NCBI GenBank assembly: GCA_022827685.1
Contig: JAJEIH010000078.1
Location: 38,028-102,027, forward strand
DNA length: 64,000 nucleotides
Direction: 5' to 3'
Origin: Alphaproteobacteria bacterium
GTDB lineage: Bacteria; Pseudomonadota; Alphaproteobacteria; Bin95
A program made the position numbers and the translations under genes. The number at the start of each line of letters is the position of its first letter. Positions within the stretch are counted from its first letter, which is position 1. The notes beneath the pieces are model-generated. The model did no database searches, had not been told where the DNA came from, and was given only the letters and a program-made list of their open reading frames with translations. Positions 53,100 through 62,565 of this stretch are shown here, one piece after another.

Positions 53100-54746
53100 A
53101 TGGCACAAGAGCTTATCAATCCCTGCGGCATCTACCAGCGCAATAGCAGCGCGCTGGCGCCGCGACGGTCCCTGAAAGACGTCAAGACAGTTGGCCTGTT
53201 CTCCAATCTCAAGGCGAATGCGGACCTTTACCTGGAAGAGCTGTCGCACCGGCTGAAGGCGCGCTACCCGCATCTGGAGTTCGAGCTCTTCCAGAAGATC
53301 GCGAGCGAGCCCGCCAATTTCTCGCAGCACTGGCTCGACCGGGTCCACGCCGTGGCCGCCGCTTTCGGGGACTGAGGCTCCTGTACGTCGTGGTGTATCC
53401 ATGACGCGATCAAGCTCGAAGAGCGCGGCATTCCGGTGGCGGTCACCTGCACGGACGAGTTCTTCGCTCTCGGCAAGGCGGAGGCCGAATGCCTCGGCAT
53501 GGCGGGCCTGCCGATTGCGGTCGTGCCGCATCCGGTGGCGAAACTGCCGCCCCCCGGCGTTTCGGAGATCGCCGACGAAGCGATAGACCAGATCGTCCAC
53601 ATGCTGGAGGCGGACGCGGCGGCGCTCGCGGAGGAATGCCGCAACCGCCCCCTGCCGAAGCGCGGCCGGATGCGCTACCGCTCGCTGTTCGAGGGCGACT
53701 TCAACGCGCCCGGCGCGCCGGAGCGGATTTCAGGTCCCGACTCGCCGGAGGCGCTGAACCGCGTCTTCTACCAGCGCGGCTGGACCGACGGCCTGCCTTT
53801 CGTTCCGCCGACGCCCGACCGCTGGGACGCCATGCTGGACGGGCGCGATCCCGATGAGGAAATCGGATTGATCGAGCCGCGCCTCGGTCTCGCGACGGTC
53901 GGCAAGGTCGCCGCCAACGCCATGATGGCCGGGGCGGTGCCGGCCATGATGCCGGTCATCCTGGCCGCGACGCGGGCCATGACCGCCGAGCGGCTGAACC
54001 TGAAGGCGCTCCAGTCCACGACCCACCCCTGCGGTCTGCTGACCGTCGTGCACGGGCCGTTGGCGGAAGAGCTCGACATTGCGTCCGGCACCAACTGCAT
54101 GGGCCAGGGCGTCCATGCCAACGCGGCGATCGGGCGCGCGGTCCGCCTGGTGCTGACCAATATCGGCGGCGCACAGCCCGGCGTGCTCGACCGCGCAACG
54201 ATGGGCACGCCCGCCAAATACAGCTACTGCTTTGCGGAGAACGGCGAGGCCAATCCCTGGGCCGCCTTCCATACGGAACGCGGCTTCGGCGCGGAGCAGA
54301 ATGCCGTCACGCTTTGCGGCGTCGAAGGGCCGCACAATGTCAACGATCACTACAGCGAAACGGCCGAAGACGTTCTGCTGACGATCTGCGGCACCATGGC
54401 GACGCCGGGCTGCAACAACTCCTATTTCCACGGCGAATATCTCGTGGTGATCGGCCCGGAACACGCCGAGGTGATCGCGCGCGAAGGCTGGTCGAAGGAG
54501 GATGTCGAGCGGTTCATCATCGAGCGCGCGATCATCCCGCGCTGGCATATCGGCAAGGCGCAGATGGCGCTTTACGGCCAGCAGGTGCCGGAGCGCTTCG
54601 TCGGCCCGGACGGCAGGGACGGCGTGCGCATCGTCAGCGAGCGGGCACAGCTCATGGTCATGGTCGCCGGCGGGGCGGGACGCCACTCCTGCGTCATTCC
54701 CTCCTTCGGCAGCACGCTCTCCGTCACCGAGGCGATCCGGGACTGA
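53100..54746 (+). CDS. UGSC-family selenoprotein (in-frame TGA at 53373 read as selenocysteine)
   Basis: The frame from ATG 53100 meets TGA at 53373-53375 and continues open in the same frame to 54746. Read through, it gives 548 residues with Sec92 in the motif U-G-S-C (Sec92, Cys95), after AAAFGD and before TSWCIHDAIKLEERGIPVAV. This is the hallmark of the UGSC selenoprotein family known from marine bacteria. A stem-loop at 53386-53406 fits a bacterial SECIS. The first ~160 residues form the thiol-redox-like UGSC domain; the rest is a second domain (GWTDGLPFVPPTPDRWD, THPCGLLTVVHG, TPGCNNSYFHGEYLVVIG) of unknown function. The gene is divergent from the duplicated SDRs and convergent with an LLM oxidoreductase. 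Reading TGA as stop leaves a 91-codon fragment and a C-terminal part with no good start. Confidence 0.88.
53386..53406 (+). promoter_or_regulatory. Candidate bacterial SECIS element
   Basis: CGTCGTGG (53386-53393), loop TGTAT, CCATGACG (53399-53406) form an 8-bp stem with one G-U pair. The apical loop starts 18 nt after the UGA and its second base is G, both within the published bSECIS rules (loop 16-37 nt from UGA, G among its first two bases). It would recruit SelB with tRNA-Sec. Confidence 0.75.
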
Positions 54747-54750
54747 CCGG

Positions 54751-55731
54751 TCATTTCCTCAGGTCGGCCAGGAACGGCATGACGTCGCTGGCGAAGCGCT
54801 CGATCTGCTCCGGGCGCCGGTCATAGGGGCCGACGAGATCGACGACGATGTGTCTTGCGCCCGCCCGGTGGAACTCGACTATGCGCTCGGCCACCTGCTC
54901 GCCCGTGCCGAGCGCCGCGTAGCGCGCCGCCGCCTTGCGGAAGTCCATCGCATAGCGCCGGGACAGCGACTCGGTCGCGATGTCCAGGGCGCGCTCATAG
55001 CTGTCGTCGATGCGCGCGAACAGCAGATGGCCCGTGCCGAACGGCGCATCGCCGCGCCCGTCCGCCTCGGCCGCTTGCCCGATCTCGTCCAACGCCCGCT
55101 GGAACATGTCCGGCGTCACGACATAGGAGATATAGCCGTCGGCGAGCCGCCCCGCGCGCCGCAATGCCGGCGGACGCCGGCCGCCGCACCAGATGGGCGG
55201 GCCGCCCGTCCGCCTTGGAGGCGGCAGCATCGGCACGTCCTCGAAGGAGAAATGGCGCCCGCAATAGCTTGCCGGCCTTCCCGACCACAGCGCGCGGACC
55301 GCCTCGATACTTTCAGTCAACCGGCGGCCCCGCTCCTCCCGGGGCACGCCGCAGACCTCGTATTCCTTCGGGAACTCGCCGCCGACGCCGACACCGAAGA
55401 TGAAACGCCCTTCGGTCAGGTGGTCGAGCGTGGCCGTCATCTTTGCCACCGGCCCCGGATGGCGCAGCGGCAGCAGATAAACGCCCGTCCCGAAGACCAG
55501 CCGCCGGCTCGCTACCGCCGCCTGCGCGATCATCAGCAGGGGATCGAGAAAAGGTATGGCAAAGGAAACATGGTCGCCCAGCCAGATCTCGTCGAACCCG
55601 TTCGCGTCCACGTCCTCGACGAAGGACACGAGATCGTCGATGCGCGGGAGCCAGGGACCGGTTTCGAAATCCCCCTGACGGTGGATCGTCTGGATACCGA
55701 GTTTCAGTCCCTCTTCGAGCCGGAGCGCCAT
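54751..55731 (-). CDS. LLM class flavin-dependent oxidoreductase (F420/FMN, luciferase-like)
   Basis: A 326-residue bacterial-luciferase-fold enzyme: GFDEIWLGDHVSFAIPFLDPL, GTGVYLLPLRHPGPVAKMTATLDHLTEGRFIFGVGVGG and the PPIWCGGRRPPAL flavin-binding region. This subgroup includes F420-dependent and FMNH2-dependent monooxygenases; sequence alone does not tell which. It is convergent with the selenoprotein gene (4 bp apart) and divergent from the ring-hydroxylating dioxygenase, consistent with one catabolic cluster. Confidence 0.88.
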   Translation of the reverse strand: MALRLEEGLKLGIQTIHRQGDFETGPWLPRIDDLVSFVEDVDANGFDEIWLGDHVSFAIPFLDPLLMIAQAAVASRRLVFGTGVYLLPLRHPGPVAKMTATLDHLTEGRFIFGVGVGGEFPKEYEVCGVPREERGRRLTESIEAVRALWSGRPASYCGRHFSFEDVPMLPPPRRTGGPPIWCGGRRPPALRRAGRLADGYISYVVTPDMFQRALDEIGQAAEADGRGDAPFGTGHLLFARIDDSYERALDIATESLSRRYAMDFRKAAARYAALGTGEQVAERIVEFHRAGARHIVVDLVGPYDRRPEQIERFASDVMPFLADLRK

Positions 55732-55798
55732 GCGCCTCCCTCCCCCGCGGCTGGCGTTTTGCGGTATAGAGCGTCATCCGCAGGGGAGACGCAATGCG

Positions 55799-57121
55799 AT
55801 GAGCGCCTTTGCATCGCTCGTGGACGACCGCGCCGGCGAGGGCATCTTCAGGGTAGACCGGTCCGTCTATACGGACCCCGAGGTCTTCGCCGCTGAGATC
55901 GAGACGATCTTCGAGGGCAACTGGATCTATCTCGCGCATGAGAGCCAGATTGCCGCGCCCGGCGACTACCTTGCCGTCTGGATGGGCCGGCAGCCGGTGA
56001 TCGTCAACCGGCGGGCCGACGGATCCGTTGGCGCCATGCTGAACGCCTGCGCCCACCGCGGCGCCCGCCTGACGCCCACCCGGCAGGGCAAGGCGACCAT
56101 GTTCGTGTGCCGCTATCACGGCTGGTGCTACGACACCTTCGGCGCCTGCACGAAGATCAAGGACGAGCGCACCTCCGCATTGCCACCCGGCGCCTCGCGG
56201 GCCGATTTTGCCCTCAAGACGGTCCCGCTGGTGGAGAGCTACAAGGGCTTCATCTTCGGCTCGCTCAACCCGGACGCGCCGCCGCTCGCCGAGCATCTGG
56301 GCGAGGCTCTTCCGGTCATCGACCTGCTCGCCGACCAGTCGCCTGACGGCATGGAGGTCGTTCCGGGCCAGGCGAGCTACGTCGTGGACGGCAATTGGAA
56401 GCTCCAGACCGAAAACGGCGTGGACGGCTACCACGTCTCCACCGTCCATCGGAACTTCGTCACCACGGTCCAGCGCCGCGATCTGAAATCGGGCGCGACC
56501 GGGACCGGACGCACCGACAACACGCGCTTTATGGGCGCAACCCGCAATGGCTGCTACGACTTGGGCAACGGCCACAACCTGATCTGGACCGAGCGGGGGA
56601 TGCCGGAGTCGACGCCGCTCTGGGAAGCACGCGACCGCCTGTTGCCGCTCGTCGGCGAGCGGAAATGGACTTGGATGTGTGCGCGCGGGCGCAACCTCCT
56701 GCTGTTCCCCAACGTCTTCCTCATGGACCAGTCCTCGACGCAGATTCGCGTCATCCGCCCGATTTCGGCGAGCCGCACGGAAGTCACGGTCCACTGCATC
56801 GCGCCGAAGGGCGAGAGCCGCACCGCTCGCGCGGCAAGGCTCTCCAAGTTCCGCGACTTCTTCCTGATGAGCGGGCTGGCAACGCCGGACGATTCAGCGG
56901 CGCTGGAGGACACGCAGGCGGGATGCGAAGGCCGCCTCGACCGCTGGAACGATCTCTCACGGGGCATTGCCGCCATGCTGGAGGGCGGTGACGACGCGGC
57001 AGCCGACCTCGGTATTCGTCCGGTTTCGACCAGTCCGCGCTGGGATCATGAAACGCTCTATCACGGACAATACCGCCAGTGGCGCCGCCTAATAGCCCGG
57101 GCCGACAGGACCGCCGCGTGA
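55799..57121 (+). CDS. Aromatic ring-hydroxylating dioxygenase, alpha subunit
   Basis: A 440-residue BenA/anthranilate-dioxygenase-like large subunit. Rieske ligands are CAHRGARL and CRYHGWCY. The mononuclear iron site is in ENGVDGYHVSTVHRNF, with the bridging Asp one helix upstream of the His pair. It takes the alpha partner role with the beta subunit that overlaps its 3' end. No electron-transfer reductase is adjacent. ATG 55799 lies after GGGGAGAC. Likely substrates are aromatic carboxylates, by inference from family and length. Confidence 0.92.
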   Translation: MSAFASLVDDRAGEGIFRVDRSVYTDPEVFAAEIETIFEGNWIYLAHESQIAAPGDYLAVWMGRQPVIVNRRADGSVGAMLNACAHRGARLTPTRQGKATMFVCRYHGWCYDTFGACTKIKDERTSALPPGASRADFALKTVPLVESYKGFIFGSLNPDAPPLAEHLGEALPVIDLLADQSPDGMEVVPGQASYVVDGNWKLQTENGVDGYHVSTVHRNFVTTVQRRDLKSGATGTGRTDNTRFMGATRNGCYDLGNGHNLIWTERGMPESTPLWEARDRLLPLVGERKWTWMCARGRNLLLFPNVFLMDQSSTQIRVIRPISASRTEVTVHCIAPKGESRTARAARLSKFRDFFLMSGLATPDDSAALEDTQAGCEGRLDRWNDLSRGIAAMLEGGDDAAADLGIRPVSTSPRWDHETLYHGQYRQWRRLIARADRTAA

Positions 57122-57618
57122 AGATCGACCCGGACCTGCAGTTCGCCATTGAGCGGGTCATCCATCTCGACGCGTGGCTGCTGGACGAACGCCGCTTCGA
57201 GGACTGGCTGGCGCTGTTCACGGAGGATGTGACCTTCTGGGTTCCCGCCTGGACCGAAGAGGAAACGCTCTCCCGCGACCCGGAAACCGAGCTCGCGCTC
57301 ATCTACATCAAGGGCAAGGAAGGCCTCGACGACCGGGTGTTCCGCATCGGCACGCGGGACAGCTACGCTTCGCTGCCGATGCCGCGGTCGTGCCATGTGG
57401 TCGGCAATGTGCTGATCCTCTCCGCCGAGGAAGGCGAGGTCGAGGCCGTCGCGTCCTGGACGGTGCATCAATACGCCACGCTCAAGGGTGCGCGCGTGCA
57501 TGGCGGGCGCTACCGCTATCGGCTCCGCCGCGAGGACGGCGAATGGCGGATTGCCGCCAAGACGGTCATTTTCCTGAACGACGGGGTCGATATCGCCTTG
57601 GATATCTACAATGTCTGA
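57118..57618 (+). CDS. Aromatic ring-hydroxylating dioxygenase, beta subunit
   Basis: A 166-residue beta subunit (BenB/XylY-like, SnoaL/NTF2-like fold): AIERVIHLDAWLLDERRFEDWLALF and FWVPAWTEEE near the N-terminus, and the RYRYRLRREDGEWRIAAKTVIFLNDG C-terminal strand block (57510-57590). It stabilises the alpha3beta3 hexamer and lacks catalytic metals. Start GTG 57118 overlaps the alpha stop; the end overlaps the next ATG by 8 bp. Confidence 0.93.
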   Translation: MKIDPDLQFAIERVIHLDAWLLDERRFEDWLALFTEDVTFWVPAWTEEETLSRDPETELALIYIKGKEGLDDRVFRIGTRDSYASLPMPRSCHVVGNVLILSAEEGEVEAVASWTVHQYATLKGARVHGGRYRYRLRREDGEWRIAAKTVIFLNDGVDIALDIYNV

Positions 57619-58183
57619 GCCGAACGCGCCGCCGAAGGGCCTTCGTTTCGCGGTGGATTACGGGCCGCTTCTGGTCTTCTTCGTCACCTACTACGCCGCC
57701 GGCATCATGTGGGCGACGGCGGCGATCATGGCGGCGACATCCGTCATGCTGGCCGTCTCCTGGTATTTCGAACGGCGTCTGGCGCCCCTGCCGCTGGTGA
57801 CGGCGGGGCTGGTCGCGGTGTTCGGCGGGCTGACCCTGCTGCTTGCGGACGAGACCTTCATCAAGATGAAGCCGACCATCGTGAAGGCGTTCATCGCCGC
57901 CGTGCTGCTCGGCGGCCTCGCCTTCGGGAAGCCGCTGCTGAAGCCGCTTTTCGGCGCGGTCTGGAAGATCGATGACGACGGATGGCGCAAGCTGACCCTG
58001 CGTTTCGGGCTGTTCTTCGTCGCCATGGCGGTGCTGAACGAGATCGTCTGGCGCACGCAGTCCACGGATTTCTGGGTCAACTACAAGCTGTTCGGCACGA
58101 TCGGCCTCACATTCGCCTTCTCGCTGACGCAGATACCGGTCTTCCGGCGTCACTGGGTCGAGGAGCCCGCGGAGAGCGGCTGA
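57611..58183 (+). CDS. Inner-membrane septation protein A (YciB/IspZ)
   Basis: A 190-residue membrane protein with about five hydrophobic segments. The family opening FAVDYGPLLVFFVTYY, the KPTIVKAFIAAVLLGGLAFGK repeat and the terminal LTLRFGLFFVAMAVLNEIVWRTQSTDFWVNYKLFG block identify YciB (intracellular septation protein A). It is a cell-envelope gene that overlaps the dioxygenase beta subunit gene, so it may be driven by the catabolic promoter. Confidence 0.93.
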   Translation: MSEPNAPPKGLRFAVDYGPLLVFFVTYYAAGIMWATAAIMAATSVMLAVSWYFERRLAPLPLVTAGLVAVFGGLTLLLADETFIKMKPTIVKAFIAAVLLGGLAFGKPLLKPLFGAVWKIDDDGWRKLTLRFGLFFVAMAVLNEIVWRTQSTDFWVNYKLFGTIGLTFAFSLTQIPVFRRHWVEEPAESG

Positions 58184-58193
58184 CCGCCCGGTG

Positions 58194-59525
58194 TCAGGCG
58201 GCTCTCTGCGCTGTCTCAAGCAAATCGTTAACAACACGCTCTAAGTGATTTAGTGTGTTGCATTCACGCAGGAGATCGCAATAGGGCCGATAGCGGCGCA
58301 TTTCGCTGTCTCCCGTGCCCCAGAGCGGCGGCGGTTCCGGGTTGAGCCAGATGAGCCGCTTGCAGCGTTCGTGCATCTCCTTCAGGTATTCTGCCTTCGG
58401 GTCGGTGTTGTTCGACCGCGCGTCGCCCAGAATGATGACCGTCGTGTTGCGGTCCACATCGGCCAGGAAACTCTCGCGGAAATTGGTGAGCGACTCGCCG
58501 TAGTCCGTCGGCATGTATCCGACCTTCTGCATCACCTTGTCGGCGGCCTCGTCCGCAATGTTGTCCTTGAAGTGCTCCGAGACCTCAATGAGGTAGCTGG
58601 AAAAGGCGAAGCTGCGAATGTCGTGCAGGAGCTCGTGCAGCTCGTAGAGGAACTGCAGCAGGAACCGCGCGACGCTCGCCACGGAGCCGCTGACATCGCA
58701 GATCGCCATGACGCGGGGCCGGTCCAGCTTGCGCTTCTTCCACTCCAGTTCGAACAGCACGCCGTCATTGCCGTAATTGCGGCGCATGGTGCGGCGGATG
58801 TCGAGCTGGCCCCGGTTCTTCATCTTGCGCCGGCGGGAGTGGAGCGCCACCAGCCGGCGGCAGATCTTCTCGACGATGCGGCGCATCTGTTCGCGGTCGC
58901 GGCGGTCCAGATTGCCGAGGCGGGACCGCCGCAGCCGGTCTTCCCTCAATTCCTGGGAAGTCGCCGCGCCCTGGAGCGAAAGCTGCTGCTCGACATAGTT
59001 GCGCACCTGCTCGAACAGCCAGGCCCGGCTTTCCTGGAGGGCCTGCCCGGCGCTGCCGCCGCCGCCCTGCCCGCCCATTGCCTGGATCTGCGCATCCACG
59101 CCCTCGACGCCCATCTGCTGGAGCACGCGCTGGGTATAGAGGCCGCGCTGGGTGAAGAAGCGGATGTTCTCGACGCCGACCTCCACCGCCGCCTCCTGCA
59201 TGGCGAGCGCCAGCGCGGCGCGGTCGCCGGCTTCCAGCATGGCCAGCAGGTCTCCGCCGTCCGCCTGTCCGTTCTCCTCCGTCTCCTCCCCGTCCCGGCG
59301 GTCGTGAAAGCTCTCGAAAGCGAAGAATTCGTCGAAGATACGGGTGAAGCCGGTCTTTTCCTCGGGCGTCTTGGCAAGCGCCATGGAGAGAGCGTCATGC
59401 AGGCCCTGCCGGTCGGACCAGCCCATCAGCCGCGCCGTCTCCATTGCGTCGAGCGTCTCGGCGACCGAAACCCGGATCTCCGCCCCGCGCAGCGCGGAAA
59501 GGAAATTCGTGAAGGTGCGCTCCAT
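58194..59525 (-). CDS. VWA domain protein (CoxE-like)
   Basis: A 443-residue protein with a C-terminal von Willebrand factor A domain. The MIDAS motif is DVSGSVAS near residue 275, and a conserved NNTDPK-YLKEMHERCKRLIWLNPEP block follows. The N-terminal half is helical. CoxE partners with a MoxR ATPase in maturation of metalloenzymes such as CO dehydrogenase. Its start overlaps the end of the MoxR gene (ATGA), and no Mo-Cu hydroxylase genes are present, so the client protein is not here. Confidence 0.9.
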   Translation of the reverse strand: MERTFTNFLSALRGAEIRVSVAETLDAMETARLMGWSDRQGLHDALSMALAKTPEEKTGFTRIFDEFFAFESFHDRRDGEETEENGQADGGDLLAMLEAGDRAALALAMQEAAVEVGVENIRFFTQRGLYTQRVLQQMGVEGVDAQIQAMGGQGGGGSAGQALQESRAWLFEQVRNYVEQQLSLQGAATSQELREDRLRRSRLGNLDRRDREQMRRIVEKICRRLVALHSRRRKMKNRGQLDIRRTMRRNYGNDGVLFELEWKKRKLDRPRVMAICDVSGSVASVARFLLQFLYELHELLHDIRSFAFSSYLIEVSEHFKDNIADEAADKVMQKVGYMPTDYGESLTNFRESFLADVDRNTTVIILGDARSNNTDPKAEYLKEMHERCKRLIWLNPEPPPLWGTGDSEMRRYRPYCDLLRECNTLNHLERVVNDLLETAQRAA

Positions 59526-60481
59526 CAGGCGCGCGCGCCGTCCGCCTTCTTGGCCTGGCGCGTGAACCCGTAGAGCTCCCCGTCAACGGACTGGATGTCC
59601 TCCTCGAATTTGAGGAAGACATTGAGCGTTTCCCGAACCATGTCCGCTTCGAGTTCGTCGGCATGCAGCAGCAGCAGCACGCGCGCCCAGTCGATGGATT
59701 CGCTGACGGAGGGCTGCTTCTTCAGGTCGAGCTCGCGCACCTGCTGCACGAAGGAAACGAGCTGGTATTTCAGGTTGCGCGGTATCTCCGGAATGCGGGC
59801 CTGGATGATCTCCCGTTCGAGCGGCGCATCGGGAAACGGCACATAGAGATGCAGGCAGCGCCGTTTGAGCGCGTCGCTCATCTCGCGGGTGTTGTTGGAG
59901 GTAAGGAACACCACCGGACGCCGTCCGGCCTTGATCGTCCCGAGCTCCGGGATCGAAACCTGGAATTCGGACAGGATTTCCAGAAGGAAGGCCTCGAATT
60001 CGTGGTCCGACTTGTCCACCTCGTCGATCAGCAGCACCGCGCCGCCGGGCTCGCGCAGCGCCTTGAGCAGGGGCCGCGGCGCAAGGAAGCGCTCGGAGAA
60101 GAAAACATCCGCATGGGCATGCAGCCGGTCCATCGATTCCTTGAGCCCCTGGGCCTCGCCCAGCACCTCGCCCAGCTTGTCCCGCAGGATTTGCGTGTAA
60201 AGCAGCTGCTTGGCGTAGCGCCACTCGTAGAGCGCCTTGGCCTCGTCAAGGCCTTCGTAGCATTGCAGCCGGATGAGCGGCAGGTCGAGATAGGCCGCCG
60301 TCGTGTTCGCAAGTTCGGTCTTGCCGACGCCGGCAGGGCCTTCGACGAGAACGGGCTTGCCCAGGTGGCCCGCAACATAGATCGCCGTTGCAATCTGGCG
60401 CGAACAGATATAGCCGAGTTCCGCATAGCCTTCGCGGACGCGCTCGATGGACTCCAGCTTTTCCAGTTGTTCGGGGGTCAT
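59525..60481 (-). CDS. MoxR family AAA+ ATPase (CoxD-like)
   Basis: A 318-residue AAA+ chaperone: Walker A LVEGPAGVGKTELA near residue 45, Walker B VLLIDEVDKSDHEFEAFLLE, sensor-1 VFLTSNNTREMSDALKRRC and a C-terminal helix bundle. Together with the following VWA protein it forms a MoxR/VWA metal-insertion or folding module. ATG 60481 is followed by family-typical LESIERVREGYAELGYICSR. Confidence 0.92.
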   Translation of the reverse strand: MTPEQLEKLESIERVREGYAELGYICSRQIATAIYVAGHLGKPVLVEGPAGVGKTELANTTAAYLDLPLIRLQCYEGLDEAKALYEWRYAKQLLYTQILRDKLGEVLGEAQGLKESMDRLHAHADVFFSERFLAPRPLLKALREPGGAVLLIDEVDKSDHEFEAFLLEILSEFQVSIPELGTIKAGRRPVVFLTSNNTREMSDALKRRCLHLYVPFPDAPLEREIIQARIPEIPRNLKYQLVSFVQQVRELDLKKQPSVSESIDWARVLLLLHADELEADMVRETLNVFLKFEEDIQSVDGELYGFTRQAKKADGARA

Positions 60482-60606
60482 ACCTTGTCCGGGAAATAGA
60501 GAGCGGCGGATATTGCCTGCTGCTTTCGGGCGACACAACCGAGCCGGGTCGTGCGAAACCGCCGCATGAGCCTCCTCCATCCCCGCTCCGTACAGCGTCG
60601 ATTTCG

Positions 60607-61479
60607 ATGAGGCCCGACCGGCCGGGGCGCGGCATTGCGTTGATGATCGTGGCGATGGCGATGCTGGCGGGCCTCGACGCCGTCGGCAAGCTCGCGACCC
60701 AGACCTATCCCGTCTCGCAGGTGCTGTTCCTGCGGTTCGCCCTGTTTCTCGCCTTTGCGCTGGCGCTTGCAGCCCGGCGCGGCGGTATCGGCACCATGCT
60801 GCGGACGCCGAACCGGCGCCTTCAACTGTTTCGCTCTTTCGTGCTGGCATTCGAGATGTGGCTGTTCGTCTATGCGATCTCGAAACTGCCGCTTGCGGAC
60901 GTCCATGCGGTGGCAGCAGCCTCGCCGCTCATTGCCACCGCCCTGGCCGTTCCCCTGCTGGGCGAGCGCGTGGGCCCCTGGAGGTGGGCCGCGGTGATGC
61001 TGGGATTCGCCGGCACGCTGGTCGTCATTCGACCGGGCGTCGGCGTTTTCGATCCCCTGACCCTTTTGCCGCTCGTCGCTGCGTTCGGCTGGGCCTACTA
61101 CCAGCTGCTTCTGCGCCGCCTGCGCGAAGACCGGCCCGAGACGACCCTGCTCTACACGGCCGTCATCGGGTTCGCCGTCTGGAGCGCGTCGGTTCCTTTC
61201 GCCTGGGAGCCTCCCGATGCTTACGGGTGGACGCTTCTCGGCGCGGTCGGGGTGCTCGGAATTGTCACGCACGGCCTGTTGATTCTTGCAGCGAGAGAGG
61301 CGCCGGCGGCCGTTTTGCAGCCGTTCAACTACACGCTTCTGGTCTGGGCGACGCTTTGGGGGTGGGTCGGTTTCGGCGCCTTCCCCGATTCCTGGACGAT
61401 TATCGGGGCAAGTGTGGTGGTCTCGAGCGGGCTCTTCGCCATCTGGCGCGAACGCCGTCAGGCTCTGCGCCGCCGGTAG
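60607..61479 (+). CDS. DMT superfamily (EamA) transporter
   Basis: A 290-residue membrane protein with ten predicted hydrophobic segments in two EamA halves (ALMIVAMAMLAGLDAVGKLA at the start; GWTLLGAVGVLGIVTHGLLILAAREA in the second half). This family exports small metabolites or amino acids. It starts at ATG 60607, divergent from the MoxR gene (125 bp between). It is followed by two flavin oxidoreductase genes after 72 bp. Confidence 0.9.
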   Translation: MRPDRPGRGIALMIVAMAMLAGLDAVGKLATQTYPVSQVLFLRFALFLAFALALAARRGGIGTMLRTPNRRLQLFRSFVLAFEMWLFVYAISKLPLADVHAVAAASPLIATALAVPLLGERVGPWRWAAVMLGFAGTLVVIRPGVGVFDPLTLLPLVAAFGWAYYQLLLRRLREDRPETTLLYTAVIGFAVWSASVPFAWEPPDAYGWTLLGAVGVLGIVTHGLLILAAREAPAAVLQPFNYTLLVWATLWGWVGFGAFPDSWTIIGASVVVSSGLFAIWRERRQALRRR

Positions 61480-61551
61480 CAGGCTGCCGCTCCGGCCGCG
61501 CCGGGCAATTCGTGCATAATGCCGGCAACGCAAATCGGGGGATTGCTTTCC

Positions 61552-62562
61552 ATGCAGTTCGTTCTGGCGATCCGGGGCCAGTTTCCGCCCGGGGACGATA
61601 TGAGTGCGCGCTTCGAGGAGTTGATGGAGCAGGTCCGCCTGGCGAAACGGCTGGGCTTCACGGGCATCGCCAAGTCCTGCCACTACAGCTCCTCGCCCTG
61701 GCAGGAAATCCAGCAGATCCCCTTCCTCGCCCGCGCGGCGGCGGAAGCACCGGGCCTCACCTTCATTACCTCCATCGTGCTGCTGCCTCTGCACAAGCCG
61801 CTGGAGATCGCCGAACAGACGGCGGCGCTCGACCTGTTCACCGGCGGGCGCTTCATCCTCGGCGTCGGCATTGGCTACCGCGATGTCGAGTTCAAGGCCT
61901 TCGGCACCACCCGCCAGGAGCGGGTGCCGCGCATGGTTGAGAATATCCAGGCGATCAGGCGCTTGTGGACCGAGGACGAGGTAACGATGAAGGGCTCGCA
62001 TTTCGAGCTCGACGGCGCGGTCTGTTCGCTCAAGCCCCGCCGCCCGCCGCCCATCTGGATCGGCGCCAATGCCGACCCGGCAATCCGCCGCGCCGCGCAT
62101 ATCGCCGACAGCTGGATGATAAACCCGCACAACCGCATCGACACGATCCTGCGCCAGATCGAGGTGTACAAGCGGGGCCTCGACGAAGCGGGCAAGCCCT
62201 GGCCGGAAACCCTGCCGCTGGCGCGCGAGATGTTCGTGGCGCGGACCCGCGCCGAGGCTATCCGGCTCGCCCGGCCCTATCTGGAAGCCAAATACAAGGC
62301 GTATCACGACTGGGGCCAGGACAACGCGATGCCGGAGGGCGACAACGACCTCGGCCAGGAGTTCGACGAGCTCGCCCGCGACCGCTTCCTCTTCGGGTCC
62401 GCAGACGAGGTCGCCGACCAGATCGTGGGGATGATGAAAGCGACCGGCGCCAACCAGCTTTCCCTGCCGATCCAATGGCCCGGAATGCCCCAGGCGCTCG
62501 TTCTCGAACAGATGCATGTCATGGCGGAAGAAGTCGTTCCGCGCGTCAGACAGGGGCTTTAG
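61552..62562 (+). CDS. LLM class flavin-dependent oxidoreductase, tandem copy 1
   Basis: A 336-residue luciferase-like oxidoreductase: FTGIAKSCHYSSSPWQEIQQIPFLA, GRFILGVGIGYRDVEFKAFG and PPIWIGANADPAIRRAA are the flavin-binding blocks. ATG 61552 follows CGGGGGA. It is paralogous to the next gene, only 3 bp away, so they may form hetero-oligomers or successive steps. Confidence 0.92.
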   Translation: MQFVLAIRGQFPPGDDMSARFEELMEQVRLAKRLGFTGIAKSCHYSSSPWQEIQQIPFLARAAAEAPGLTFITSIVLLPLHKPLEIAEQTAALDLFTGGRFILGVGIGYRDVEFKAFGTTRQERVPRMVENIQAIRRLWTEDEVTMKGSHFELDGAVCSLKPRRPPPIWIGANADPAIRRAAHIADSWMINPHNRIDTILRQIEVYKRGLDEAGKPWPETLPLAREMFVARTRAEAIRLARPYLEAKYKAYHDWGQDNAMPEGDNDLGQEFDELARDRFLFGSADEVADQIVGMMKATGANQLSLPIQWPGMPQALVLEQMHVMAEEVVPRVRQGL

Positions 62563-62565
62563 CCA

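Noticed and set aside
53100..53375. A 91-codon stand-alone protein ending at the TGA
   Set aside because: The same frame continues with conserved sequence and the UGSC motif spans the TGA, so it is better read as part of one selenoprotein.
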